From NCBI GenBank assembly GCA_039704465.1, contig JASFAU010000009.1, forward strand, positions 62,001 to 126,000: DNA of 64,000 nucleotides. The letters run 5' to 3'. Under the pieces are notes generated by a model. That model saw only the letters and a list, made by a program, of their open reading frames with translations. It was not told the DNA's origin and did not search any database. The stretch is from Plasmodiophora brassicae (taxonomy: Eukaryota > Endomyxa > Phytomyxea > Plasmodiophorida > Plasmodiophoridae). The stretch's first letter is position 1. Every line of letters begins with the position of its first letter. Positions 23,389 to 32,798 of the stretch are shown piece by piece. The position numbers and the translations under genes are program-made.

Positions 23389-24644
23389 AATATGTATGAG
23401 TAAACCGGTCCAGCAGAGATGTTAATAGTCATCCAGATTGCTGCCTATATTGCAGAACGGTTGTGCCCACCTGTTAGAGGTACGGAGACGTCAGAACGAC
23501 AACAAGCCTTCACAAACTGGGTTGTGTATGTAGGCTCTAGGGGCCACGCCGAACGTCGACCTGCCGCATATGCGTGATGGCCATGATGAACCACAGTTCC
23601 TCGCTGCACAAGGAGGTGGAGCTTGCAACCCTGTACGTAAATCTCGAAGAAGGCGCTCAGGCCAGCAGCAACATCTGACTCGTCAGCACTGCAGCATCGG
23701 CGGTGTCCTTCGAACTCGACAGGTTGTTGAAGGTGCTGGCGTCATGCCTTTGCCATGTTGATGACCTGTAGGTATATCATAACTCGCAGCTGCGGTAAAC
23801 CCTTGAGAGCGGTAGGTACTCTGGCTCATTATAAGAACGTACGGGATATGGCACGGGACGGAACGGCACGGATGTGTCCATCAGCAACGATGAATGGAAC
23901 GCGTGCTGCCCCAGAACCATTGCCGATGATTTCATGGGCTGAGGACGGCAAGATGGTCCTGAATCCCAACGCGCCGTTGCCACCATCGCGGCCCACAATA
24001 CAGCCGAGGTCCACGACGACAGGCGTCGGATGTATGGCGACGGGGCCCGGGTCGCGTGGTGCCCTCCCGACAGGAAGTCGGCGGCGAACGCGCTGGCCGC
24101 CTGCAGGATTGGGCGGGTCGGATGTTTGGACCGCGATGGTGGCAACCGCGCGTTGGGATTCAGGACCATCTTGCCGTCCTCAGCCCATGAAATCATCGGC
24201 GATGGTTCTGGGGCAGCACGCTTTCCATTCATTGTTGCTGATGGACACAACAACCTCTCGTTAGTATACCATCGAATGCTTTGTTGAGAGCCCCCCTCAG
24301 CCTGTCCCAGCCCGGTCCCCGTCTGGACGATGGCCCCAGCCACTGTGGCAGTGTCCCCGTCGCGTTACAATGGAACCCATCCCGACACCCAGAAAAATCG
24401 TCGTTGGGAACCACAAGGTCGCGCTGCCCATACAGCTGTGCTCAGGCACCGCTGTTACACATAACGACGGGCTGGTCACAGCATCCAGTGCCAGGATAAA
24501 CCGAATTTACTGGGTATCCCGTAGATATCCCGCGCGCCATCCCGTGCCGGGTCGATTTACGTATCAGAACTGGATCAGGGGATCGGCCCAACCGGCCCCG
24601 CAATCGAAACAAAAAATGGGCTTTCCAGCCATCCATCGGCAAAA
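23389..24644. other. Gene-poor region containing a long inverted repeat
   Basis: No supported gene. Both arms of the inverted repeat carry matching open frames, which are reverse-complement images of one another. The rest is AT-richer spacer. Confidence 0.5.
23873..24249. repeat. Inverted repeat, arms of 119 bp, spacer of about 139 bp
   Basis: Left arm 23873-23991 and right arm 24131-24249 are reverse complements with four mismatches by direct comparison (about 97 percent). Arms run from TGTGTCCATCAGCAAC to CCACCATCGCGG. RNA from either strand would fold into a long hairpin. No transposase and no clear target duplication seen. Confidence 0.9.
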
Positions 24645-24729
24645 TGCGTTCGGCAGGATTCGAACCTGCGCCCCCCGAAGAAGACTAGAACCTGAATCTA
24701 GCGCCTTGGACCAACTCGGCCACGAACGC
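24645..24729 (-). tRNA. tRNA-Leu (anticodon CAG)
   Basis: 85 nt. Acceptor GCGTTCG pairs with CGAACGC, discriminator A. A box TGGCCGAGTTGG; anticodon stem CTAGA/TCTAG with loop TTCAGGT giving anticodon CAG; long variable arm (CTTCTTCGGGGGGC region) typical of tRNA-Leu; B box GGTTCGAATCC. TTTT follows directly downstream as Pol III terminator. Identical in sequence to the plus-strand gene at 45076-45160. Confidence 0.95.
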
Positions 24730-26036
24730 GAGTCGATGTCACGGCTCTGATTACAATCGGTCAGTGCAAAGAGATGATCGTCACGGCGATTCGGAGGAAC
24801 CTGCGTTCACAGGTTGCCCGGAGGGCGGAGGCCCGCCACCACGGAATCAGGTTGCGTTCGAGCTTACCCTACGTGCATGGCATGAACGTACGAAGCGTCG
24901 ATATGAGGAAGGCGCATTCGCCGGAGGTGCGATCTTGACCACGAAATGGTGGCACAAGGTGTTCGTTCCCCATGGCAACGCCCAGTTCGCGAACGTCGAC
25001 GACGGTGTTGCTCTATCTGGTTCGTCCTGCTGATCGCTTGGCCGGCATCGTTTCCATCTCGATGTCTCCATGGTCACCATCGTATCTGTGCGAAGCAGGG
25101 GTTATTGGTGTCGTACGGGGTGAGAAGTGCCATGCCTGTCTCCGTTGGATATATCTGACGCAGAAGCGTATGTACTCAGGCAGGCGTTGCCAAGGCCGGC
25201 AAATTCTTTCATGTTTGTGCCTTCCATCACTGCTGCCCTGGCGGCCTGGGTCTGGTGCGAGAGACCTGTCGTGCTATTGCGAAGGGATCGTTCGGGCCAA
25301 GTCATGCAGCGACTGCCCCGCTTGACTCGCTCAAGTACAGCGGGTCCTGCGTACTTTGGTACCCCTGGTGTCCAGCTCTCGTTCCCCTGTCAGGATTCGG
25401 ATTTGCCCGCGCCTCGTTCCTGTCGGACGACTATCGGTACCACATTTCTCCCAGGTGATTGACGCCATCGGTTTCCCTGAGTCTGACACCCGTCGGATTC
25501 TCTCGAATTTGTTCGCCTGCCCATGATATGATCCAATGCCTTTGCGGCTCAGGGTCGCGTACTCCTATCCGAGGTACGCTGTCCAGGTATTCTAACTCTG
25601 GATAGGAAACGCTGTGCAGTGTGCACGCGAAGATTGTCTCTTACCCAGACTTCCACCAGGCACGAAGACACAACGTTTACGGCAACGGACGTCGACTTTC
25701 GAAATGAAGCCACCACAGGGCGGGAATGTGTGTCCCACAACTGGAGATTTGAGATCACGCGCCGGCGACTGTAAGGACGGCCCAAATTTCCAGTTGTGGG
25801 ACACACAAGCCCGTCCAGTCTCGTTATGATGTGGGGCCCTCGAAGAAAACTTGAAAGGCGGCCGTCCTTACAGTCGACGGCGCGTGATCCCAAATTTCTA
25901 CGACGGTTGTCAGAGGCAAAGAAGGAAGGCGGAGCGCGCGTAGAGCGCCGTCGAGGGATCGGCGTCGGCCGTCCCGTTCGTTACGTTGGCACCCTGACCA
26001 CCTTACGGACAATAATTGGTCGTGGGCGCCGCCGCC
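24730..26036. other. Gene-poor region with small palindromic structures
   Basis: One plus-strand frame around 25140-25330 (PLDISDAEAYVLRQ, RPANSFMFV) has some protein character but no start, splice partners or family match. The remainder holds the inverted repeats listed separately. Confidence 0.4.
25728..25892. repeat. Nested inverted repeats
   Basis: A 23-bp pair (25728-25750 and 25784-25806, one mismatch, beginning GTGTGTCCCACAACTGGA) encloses a 33-bp loop. The loop body GATCACGCGCCGGCGACTGT is itself repeated in inverted orientation at 25861-25889. The arrangement gives two alternative hairpins sharing one strand. Confidence 0.8.
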
Positions 26037-27147
26037 ATGGGCAATACCGTCGGCGTCGTTGGGTCGTCGACGCCGACGCCGGCGCCCGCTGACGACGCCG
26101 GCGTTGCCTGTCGACGCGCGACGTGCACCGACCTGACCAGCGCGTTCCTGGAGGCCCGACGGCAACGGTACCGCCAGGACACGTTCGACAGCAGCCAACG
26201 GCTGCAACTGCTGAAACAGCTCATTGTGGGGTCGCGCGCCTCCATCAGGTGTCTTCCAGTGACTCGACGATGCTGTAGATGTCCCCGGTGTCGTCGCCTG
26301 CGCACGACCCGTTCGTTCGTGCGTTCAACAGCATGACCGAGGCGTCGATGCGAGCGCCGGCCGCCATGGGCCGCTCGTGCACGACCTGCGGCCGGGCGTA
26401 CACCAGTGCACGCGGCGACGGTGCCCCCAAGTTATGCCCTGCGTACACGCCATGACGCCCTTGATCGTCCACGTTGTTGATCGACGTTGGCAGATGTGGC
26501 CAAGACAAATGCCAGTCGTGCGTGTCGTTCCCGATAGGCGACGTCGCGGCCGTCTGCGATCTGCCCTGTAATGCATGTCATGTGCTTCCGCCTCGCTGGC
26601 ATTGAGAACGTGATCGTGTAGCGTCCATCCAGAACCATCTGTTCTGTAGCGATTGTGCTCGCATGATCAACGCGTGGCAATTCGAGAAGCGCCTGCGGCT
26701 GGACCCGACCCGTACTCGGATCATCATGTACGTCGGTTGCCCGAACTGGTTCGCGTTGCTTCGTGGTCTGATCGTCAGCTGTCTTCCGGCAGTCTGTATG
26801 ATCGGCTTTCGTCGGCGTCGGATCACCTGATGCAATTCCTGCCCCAGCTTCAAGGTTTGATACTGACGATGGAGGCGGCGCCCAGCCTGGACCCGGCGAC
26901 CCAGAACGAGTTCCGCACCAGCATCGACCGGATCACGTCCGAGGCCGTTCAGCGCCTGGTCGAATTCGAGAGCCTGTGGCTCGAGGTGAAGTCCACCGAC
27001 TGGACGACGTTCGCGTCGACGGGCGCGCCGCCGTCCAAGCTGTGGCCCGTCTTTGGCAGGAACCTGGAGGCCTGGGCCCGGCGCACCGTCTCTCGGTTCC
27101 GTTCCGAGCTGAAACGCGTCCGGTTGATGCAGCAGCGGTTGCATTAA
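26037..27147 (+). CDS. FYVE-type zinc finger protein, possibly rabenosyn-5/Vac1-like
   Basis: Exons 26037-26225, 26279-26442, 26494-26581, 26633-26727, 26793-27147; 296 residues. Start codon in GCCGCCATGG. Cys pairs CTTC, CPAC, CQSC and then CNAC/CSDC are assembled across three introns, giving C-x2-C-x15-C-x2-C-x4-C-x2-C, close to FYVE spacing. The basic RRHHCR signature that binds PI3P is missing (KLCPACG in its place). After the last pair comes RLRLDPTRTRIIILYDRLSS and a helical tail, similar to the LYxxL segment that follows the finger in rabenosyn/Vac1 endosomal tethers. MGNTVG is a possible myristoylation signal. The exon chain closes in frame, but the family call is tentative. Confidence 0.6.
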
Positions 27148-27347
27148 CAGGGGCAGCACCATCGCTATCTACACTGATAACCTATTTCGCCGTTGCTATC
27201 CGACACGATACGCGTGTGTGTGCCACCCACGACAAGGTCCACCAGCGTGTCTCACGACGCGATCGCAGTTGGGGCACGCTCACAGGTCTCCAGGCACGAC
27301 GCCACACTTGGCTCGCGCACATCCCGTTCTAGCGCTGGCGACGTGCA

Positions 27348-28650
27348 ATGCCGACGCTGGCCAAGGTATCGGCACGCGTCGCCAGCCAGCTGGAAGCGGC
27401 CTGGGTTGCAATGGCGCAAGAGGCTCGAGGTGTGTGTGAGTACACGGGCGACGATCGCTCACTGCGCTGACGGTACGTTCAGATTTGTGGGTGCCTCGGC
27501 GAGTCCCGGCCGTTGACGCGTCCGAGGTGACGCCGCTCGAGTTCCACCGCCGGTATGTCGGCCCTAATACTCCTGCACTGATCCGGGGTGACCACCATGT
27601 AGTGGTTGCATACGTTTGACTTCTGCTAACGCTTCCATCAGGCGGGTGCCGTCACTGGCCAGCGATTCGGAAGTGGACGAATGCCTTCCTCGTCGAGCGC
27701 ATGGCGATGTCGCCTGTTTCTGTCGCGTTGACACCTGACGGTCGTGGTGATTGTCTGGTCGACGGACGCTACGTATCGCCATACGAGGAGCAGATGTCAC
27801 TGGAACGGTTCTTTCACGTGCTGACGGATCCTGGCTCGAATGCCATTCCATATATTCAGGTATGGCAACAGATGTTCATCCAACGGCATTAGGGTTGACC
27901 GTGCTGTGGCACAGAAGCAGTGCGACAGCCTGCACGAGGAATTTGGGCGGCTGTGCGACGATGTGCCAGAGTTGGGCATCGGCAGAGACCTGTTTACACA
28001 TCTGGACGCTGCAAACGTTTGGATCGGAGACAGCCGCGCCTACAGTGCCGTTCACTCGGATGCATACGAGAACCTTCTCTGTGTGGTTGCTGGCGTCAAA
28101 CACGTGACCCTGTTCCCTCCCACCGACCTGCCGTTCCTGTACCAAAGACAATATGCCAGGGGCCAATATGCTCGAGATTCGTCAGGTCGGCCTCACTGGA
28201 CGTGCTGTGCAAAGTGCAACCGACAGTTGCTGGACAGGGGAATTTCGAATCGAGGACTGTGGGGAGAACGTCGTCTGGGTGTCGGTGGATCCGCCAGACG
28301 TGTCGCTGGACGAGTTCCCGCTATACGAGCACGCATCGCCGATTGAGGTCGAATGTCTCGCCTGACGTTAGGTAACCGGCGTCCACTGAGTCAGGACCGG
28401 GTTAGGTTGCTGTCGAAGCCGGCGATGTCCTGTACCTGCCATCGCTGTGGTACCATCGCGTCGGCCAGACTCCTGATGCAGAAGGCAGATGCATTGCCGT
28501 TAACTTCTGGTTCGTTCGCCACTACTACCACGACGTGGTCCAATGGGTCGGAATAATAATTCCAGTCTTCATTGCAGGTACGACATGCAGTACGATTCGA
28601 GATACACGTGGATGCGATTCCAGGAATCGTTCGCCGGCGCTGGCCGATGA
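27348..28650 (+). CDS. JMJD7: JmjC-domain hydroxylase/lysyl protease, JMJD7 family
   Basis: Seven exons: 27348-27429, 27483-27587, 27642-27859, 27915-28185, 28238-28354, 28419-28509, 28578-28650; 318 residues (human protein is about 316). Fe(II)/2-oxoglutarate enzyme; the animal protein hydroxylates lysines of DRG GTPases. Motifs: TPLEFHRRYVGPNTPALIR, HWPAIRKW, VALTPDGRGD, AVHSDAYENLLCVV (metal ligands His and Asp), LFPPTDLPFLY, SGDVLYLPSLWYHRV (third metal His), CIAVNFWYDMQYDSRY. The NFW-YDM junction is created by splicing, strong support for that intron. Converges with the next gene with only 44 bp between stops. Confidence 0.93.
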
Positions 28651-28694
28651 GACGTACGAATTCGTCCAACGTCGCGCCACGGGCTCCCCCTGCC

Positions 28695-29281
28695 CTACCT
28701 GTCTACGACGAACGGGTTGACCTCGTCCGAACAGGGAACGGTGTTGAACGCGAATACACTGCTGTCTTGTATTTTAAATAGTAGCTCATCGATGTGGATC
28801 TCGTCGTTGCTGGTCAGCGTCGTGGTACGGGTCCCTGTCCTGACGCGGCTTGCAACGGCGGGCTCTCGACGATGCACGGGTCGATCTCATCCGTGAACAA
28901 CAAGCGGTTCCTGCGCTTTGTCGCCGTACTGCTTGAGGACTGCTCAGCACCATCGGCGACGACATCGCATTCGTCTACGCGCTGGCTCAGGCGGACCGCC
29001 ATCGTCTCCAGCGTGTCCAGGTGCGCCTTGATGTCGATGATCTTCTCCCTGACGCGTTTCATCTACGTAGGTCGTCGAACGTCAGATGCGATGCGGCCAA
29101 CGGCGGTTGCCAGGCGCACCTCAGCACGAAGACCGGCGAACTTGCTCCAGGATGGGACGGGCGAGATATCACCGAGTACGCGACGTTGGCGATGGTCGGC
29201 AGTGGACGACGCGATCGGGACGGCCTGCTTCGTGTCGCAGCGCCCGGTCAGCGACAAGGGTTCAGCGCGGCACCGGTTCAT
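28695..29281 (-). CDS. Small coiled-coil protein, unrecognised
   Basis: Three exons, 29281-29120, 29062-28878, 28809-28695, giving 153 residues. I do not recognise the family. The centre (FAGLRAE-MKRVREKIIDIKAHLDTLETMA, split by intron 1) is strongly helical with heptad-like spacing; a Ser run and KRRNR follow; the C-terminus is acidic and hydrophobic (DEIHIDELLFKIQDSSVFAF). No signal peptide or membrane helix. Start taken at the first ATG; an upstream extension cannot be excluded. Confidence 0.5.
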
Positions 29282-29329
29282 CGCCAGCGACTCTGACGTC
29301 ACACCGCCTGCCGCGACCTTGGTGGACTA

Positions 29330-29858
29330 TTACGCCACCGGTTGCCCTCGGCGGCTCCTGGCCAGCGCTTCCTGTTCAACGCTACCCGAGTCGGCCTCTT
29401 CGCCGTCGTAACCGAATAACGAGGGCCGGTCGAACGGTACCGGGTGCGGTTGCCGCCTGCTAGTTTATGGGTTGTGTCTGGCTGGGGCTGCCGGCCTCTT
29501 CAGTATCGGTGACCGGCAACTCAGAGCCCTCCTCGATCGGATCGTCCAAACGGGGTTGTCGCGAATAGCGTCGGTCTGCGGGTCTGACGCCGATGAACGC
29601 GTTCTGTCGGCGCAGCTGCGGTACCCAACCGCGGGCATACGCCGGGCGGCCCGCAGGGTTCCCATCGACATCGCTCCATTGCCTTGGCAGCTCGCCGATG
29701 AACGCGTTCTGTCGGCGCAACACCGGCGGCCTGATCGGCATGTCATCCGGATCGTGAGAGTTGCTGCGATCCCGTTGAAGTTCCGCCCCGGCGGATACCA
29801 CGCAAAGGCACAGGATGACGATCGCCGCCAACGACAGGAGCGCCCGCATCACCGCCAT
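29330..29858 (-). CDS. Secreted precursor-like protein with repeated RRQ sites
   Basis: Exons 29858-29521 and 29459-29330, 155 residues; the unspliced alternative stops at 29460 (132 residues). Clear signal peptide (MRALLSLAAIVILCLCVVSAGA). Then two copies of LRRQNAFIG about 35 residues apart; the underlying DNA shares a 26-bp identical block at about 29588 and 29693. With splicing (donor GTTGCC), a third dibasic-Gln site RRQPHPVPFDRPSLFG appears, and another RR (ARSRRGQP) near the end. Dibasic sites before Gln are what Kex2-type processing and pyroglutamate formation would use, so a peptide-hormone or pheromone-like precursor is possible. The function is inference; no family recognised. Confidence 0.6.
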
Positions 29859-30299
29859 TCCACGATTGCAGCAATCGGCCGGCCACCAACGAATGACGGA
29901 AACGGCAACGATGATTCGCCGGACACCGCGTCAGATCAGCGCGATCCGCAGGTCGGAGTTTTGTGTGACGTGTCAGTGTCAAGGCAGGTCGGATTTTTTG
30001 GTCCGGGTCTGCAAGGTCAGCGGGCCGCAGCCTTGCAGCGCAGCGCTGCTCTGCCAGCAGCGATCCGCAGCAGCGAGCTTGTGCCGCATTTAAGGGCCGC
30101 CCTCAGATGAAGCCGTTCGTCGCTGTCGAGACTACCGTAGCGTCATTGCAAGCGCAGCGGTGCACGTCGAGCGCATGTCACGCCGACGTCGATGTGCAAC
30201 CCGGCAGCAACTTCGTATATGGACGCGTATACACTCGCGCGCGCTACGCGAATCGCAGGTTGTGGCGTCGACGGCGCCAGTGATGGTACCAGTGGGCGC
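29859..30299. other. Intergenic, no gene seen
   Basis: Upstream of the secreted precursor gene. Weak overlapping frames only. Contains several GCAGCGATCCGCAGCAGC-like short repeats around 30040-30075. Confidence 0.4.
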
Positions 30300-30623
30300 G
30301 GACGGCCCGATCAACTTGCACATTCACGTACGAGGACAAGCCAACGCCCTTGTGCTTCATTGAATTCCCAACGTACGGCTGTCTGGTCCTGGAACGTGAT
30401 AATGTTCACGTCAGTGGACAACTCCACTCGCATCATGGACATGAAGGCGACCGGTCCAAACGGCAAGATCCGATACACCCATTACCCGTCGAGTCAGACG
30501 CCCGTCGTCTCCAAGCGATTGTTCGCCACAAAGTACGAGTTCACGTTCGACGGCATCGTATACGCCTGGAAAGGGGGGATCGTTCGCATCGATTGTCGAG
30601 TTGTGGTTCCAGTACGAACGTAG
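30300..30623 (+). pseudogene. Unrecognised gene fragment with a frame break
   Basis: Two adjacent stretches look strongly coding but in different frames: one with TFTYEDKPTPLCFIEF and TYGCLVLERDNVHV (to about 30414), the next with VDNSTRIMDMKATGPNGKIR and KYEFTFDGIVYAWKGG (from about 30418). They abut with no room for an intron of the usual 47 bp or more, so a one-base indel or an assembly error is likely. A piece of the second stretch (YEFTFDGIV) recurs at about 33011-33063. Family not recognised. Confidence 0.35.
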
Positions 30624-31122
30624 TCCCAGTTGTTCCAGCACGAACAGGATGACCCAACGCATGAACTGTTTCTCTGCACGTGATGTTCCAGCACGAACAA
30701 TGTACCAAGGAGTAGTGTGCCGGCATGAGCCGAGCATGTAGGACTTACTCGAAGGTGTCGTTGCTCGCAAACAGCACCAAGTGCACACTGATCCAATCAT
30801 AATACAGTGTCGTCCAGCGCTTTCGCGTGTCAGGCCTGGGACAGTGCGACGCGAATCGTTGACACCACACTGTTCGAGTAATGATAGGCGAAGTACTGGA
30901 CGATACTGTGCCTAAGAGCATCTCCACCGGTGATCCATATCCAGATGTTTATCCGCAAATTTAAAGATAACGATAGAGAATCTGTACCCGATTGAATGCA
31001 CTCAGAGGAGATTGCGGAGACGACACACGGGTGGCGCGCACGCGTGACGTGTCGCGCCACTTGGGAGCTGCACATCGCAGTGGGCAGAGCCACGGAGTGT
31101 CCATCGCGGTCGGCGTGTCGCG
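30624..31122. other. Intergenic, possible minus-strand relics
   Basis: A minus-strand frame (SIVQYFAYHYSNSVVSTIRV, around 30840-30910) has protein character but no start or partner exon. Otherwise nothing supported. Confidence 0.35.
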
Positions 31123-31911
31123 ATGGCGATACGGCGGGTCTGTCGCCGCTGGATGGGCGTGCTGCGGTCACCGTCGGGCAATGCCGACCATGGCGGCGCG
31201 CTGCCCGGCATGGACGAGCTGAAGGAGATGCTGTCGCAGATACGGGCACCGACGCCGCGCGACCGTCCGGAACGCGACGCACCGCCGAACGTCGACGAGT
31301 TCAAGAAGATGATTTCAGAGCTGGACAAGGCGACGACCGCCGATGCCGAAGCCCATAAGCAGGCGGTGCAGGACGGCGAGCGAGTAACCCGTTGCGAGCG
31401 CCGCCGCTTCGATCGCCTATTCGACGACGACGAGCGGGATCAGGGCCTGCGCCAACGCGCCCGGTACCAGAACAAGACGCACCGGTACATGGAGCGGAAC
31501 GCCGTCCAGATGCCCGACGGGCGCGTCATCGTCCCCCGCGACAAGCTGGGCGCGTCCTCGCACTCGTCGTCGTCGTTGTTCGAGAAGACGCCACAAAGTC
31601 AACGCCGCCTGTGCCGGGTCTCGCAGGCGATCATGAACACGCTGGACGAGGTCGTCGTCGACGACGCCGTCCTCGGCGAGCACCTCGACGTGATCGGCGT
31701 GTCGATGACGAATGACCTTCGTATCGCGCACGTGTATTGGACGGCCGACGATCGCGACCGGGGCCGCGTCCAGCACCGCCTCGATCGTATCCAGGGCGCC
31801 CTGCGCCACGCCGTCGCCAGAGGCTGCCCGCTCAAGTTCGTGCCCAGCCTCGAGTTCAAGTTCGAAACGGGCTGGCGGGCCAGCGCCCTGCGCGACCAGT
31901 ACGACCGATGA
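31123..31911 (+). CDS. RBFA: Ribosome-binding factor A, probably mitochondrial
   Basis: Single exon, 262 residues. RbfA binds the small ribosomal subunit during late 16S/12S rRNA maturation. The N-terminus (MAIRRVCRRWMGVLRSP) is basic and hydrophobic, like a mitochondrial presequence. The C-terminal KH-like domain (about 165-255) shows RRLCRVSQAIMNTLDEVVVD, IGVSMTNDLRIAHVYWTADD, the RIQGALRHAVARGCPLKFVP helix-strand, and PSLEFKFE. The middle (residues 50-160) is charged and low in conservation. The stop codon overlaps a possible upstream ATG of the ankyrin gene (ATGATGA at 31908). Confidence 0.78.
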   Translation: MAIRRVCRRWMGVLRSPSGNADHGGALPGMDELKEMLSQIRAPTPRDRPERDAPPNVDEFKKMISELDKATTADAEAHKQAVQDGERVTRCERRRFDRLFDDDERDQGLRQRARYQNKTHRYMERNAVQMPDGRVIVPRDKLGASSHSSSSLFEKTPQSQRRLCRVSQAIMNTLDEVVVDDAVLGEHLDVIGVSMTNDLRIAHVYWTADDRDRGRVQHRLDRIQGALRHAVARGCPLKFVPSLEFKFETGWRASALRDQYDR

Positions 31912-31994
31912 TGAACGAAGACTGCCCGATGCATTGGGTTCGTCACGAGCCGACACGAAATGGCCGTTGCGTCGGGTCGGCCTGTTGCGTCCCC

Positions 31995-32798
31995 ATGTCC
32001 GACCCGACGTGGCCGTGGGCCGCTGGTATAGCAGGCATGGTGGTGCTGATGGGCGCGCTGATCGCGGTCGGCCTCGTGATGCCGACCATGGTGTGTGGCG
32101 GCAGTCAGTCGTTGCCGTTGAGCCTGCGGACCGTTGTAGGGCCTGGCGAGGCGGTCGACGTCGGCGCCGGTCAGCGACGGTGCGTCAATCTGGTCGCGGC
32201 CTGCCGGGCGGGCCACCGGGACGAACTGATCCGCCTGCTGCTGTCGTCGGATCTGGCAGGCGGTCTGCCGATGAACGTGGTGGATTCCGCAGAGGATCCC
32301 CTGTTGCACATCGCTGCCCGGGAGGGCCACGCGCACCTGATCGACGATCTCGTCAAGGTCGGCGTCTGCCGCGTTAACGCCCGGGACGACCAGGGTCGCA
32401 CCGCCCTGCACGTCGCATCGGCGAGGAATCACGTGGACGTCGTTGAACATCTGATTGGCAACGGCGCCAACGTCAACGCCGTCACCGTATTCGGTCACAC
32501 GCCCCTGCACGACGCCACGTTCGCCGGGTCGTATGACGCCATGAAGGCGTTGCTGGAGTCGGGCGCTGACCGTCGCGTCCGGGACGTCGACGGGAACCGC
32601 CCGGGGGACATGGCGACGCAAGCCCGGAACCGGGAGGCCATGCGCCTGCTGCTGCCGTCGCGCCAGCCCCCATGGGCCGCCAAACTTCTCGGCTTCTGGC
32701 AACATCATCGTCGTCGTCGTCGTGCCTCGTCACCGAGCGTGACAACATCACCATCAGAGACGATCGCATCGCCTATGCTGAGGCGCCGGACGTACTGA
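31995..32798 (+). CDS. Ankyrin-repeat membrane protein
   Basis: Single exon, 267 residues from the ATG at 31995; in-frame ATGs at 31908 and 31911 would add 28-29 residues and overlap RBFA. I prefer 31995 because similarity to the truncated copy at 36.3 kb begins near there. One membrane segment (AAGIAGMVVLMGALIAVGLV, residues 8-30). Ankyrin repeats from about 70 to 215, with DPLLHIAAREGHAHLIDDLV, GRTALHVASARNHVDVVEHL, GHTPLHDATFAGSYDAMKAL and a degenerate GNRPGDMATQA. Ends in a basic Arg-rich tail (RRRRRASSPS). Binding partner unknown. Confidence 0.75.
   Translation: MSDPTWPWAAGIAGMVVLMGALIAVGLVMPTMVCGGSQSLPLSLRTVVGPGEAVDVGAGQRRCVNLVAACRAGHRDELIRLLLSSDLAGGLPMNVVDSAEDPLLHIAAREGHAHLIDDLVKVGVCRVNARDDQGRTALHVASARNHVDVVEHLIGNGANVNAVTVFGHTPLHDATFAGSYDAMKALLESGADRRVRDVDGNRPGDMATQARNREAMRLLLPSRQPPWAAKLLGFWQHHRRRRRASSPSVTTSPSETIASPMLRRRTY

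Noticed and set aside
24972..25460. Plus-strand frames with HMG-like RPANSFMFV
   Set aside because: The rest of an HMG box (Trp, Lys-rich helices) is not present in any frame nearby.
26245..26680. Minus-strand frames that look like a gene nested in a 400-540 bp intron of the FYVE-like gene
   Set aside because: The plus strand can be read as three ordinary exons with 51-65 bp introns that build a regular Cys-pair pattern in closed frame. The minus frames are then codon-bias shadows, and no 500-bp intron exists elsewhere here.
29063..29302. Upstream extension of the coiled-coil gene through a GTG start and the RRQPHPVPF stretch
   Set aside because: The RRQPHPVPF stretch joins the secreted precursor in frame by a GT-AG intron, and a true ATG exists at 29281.
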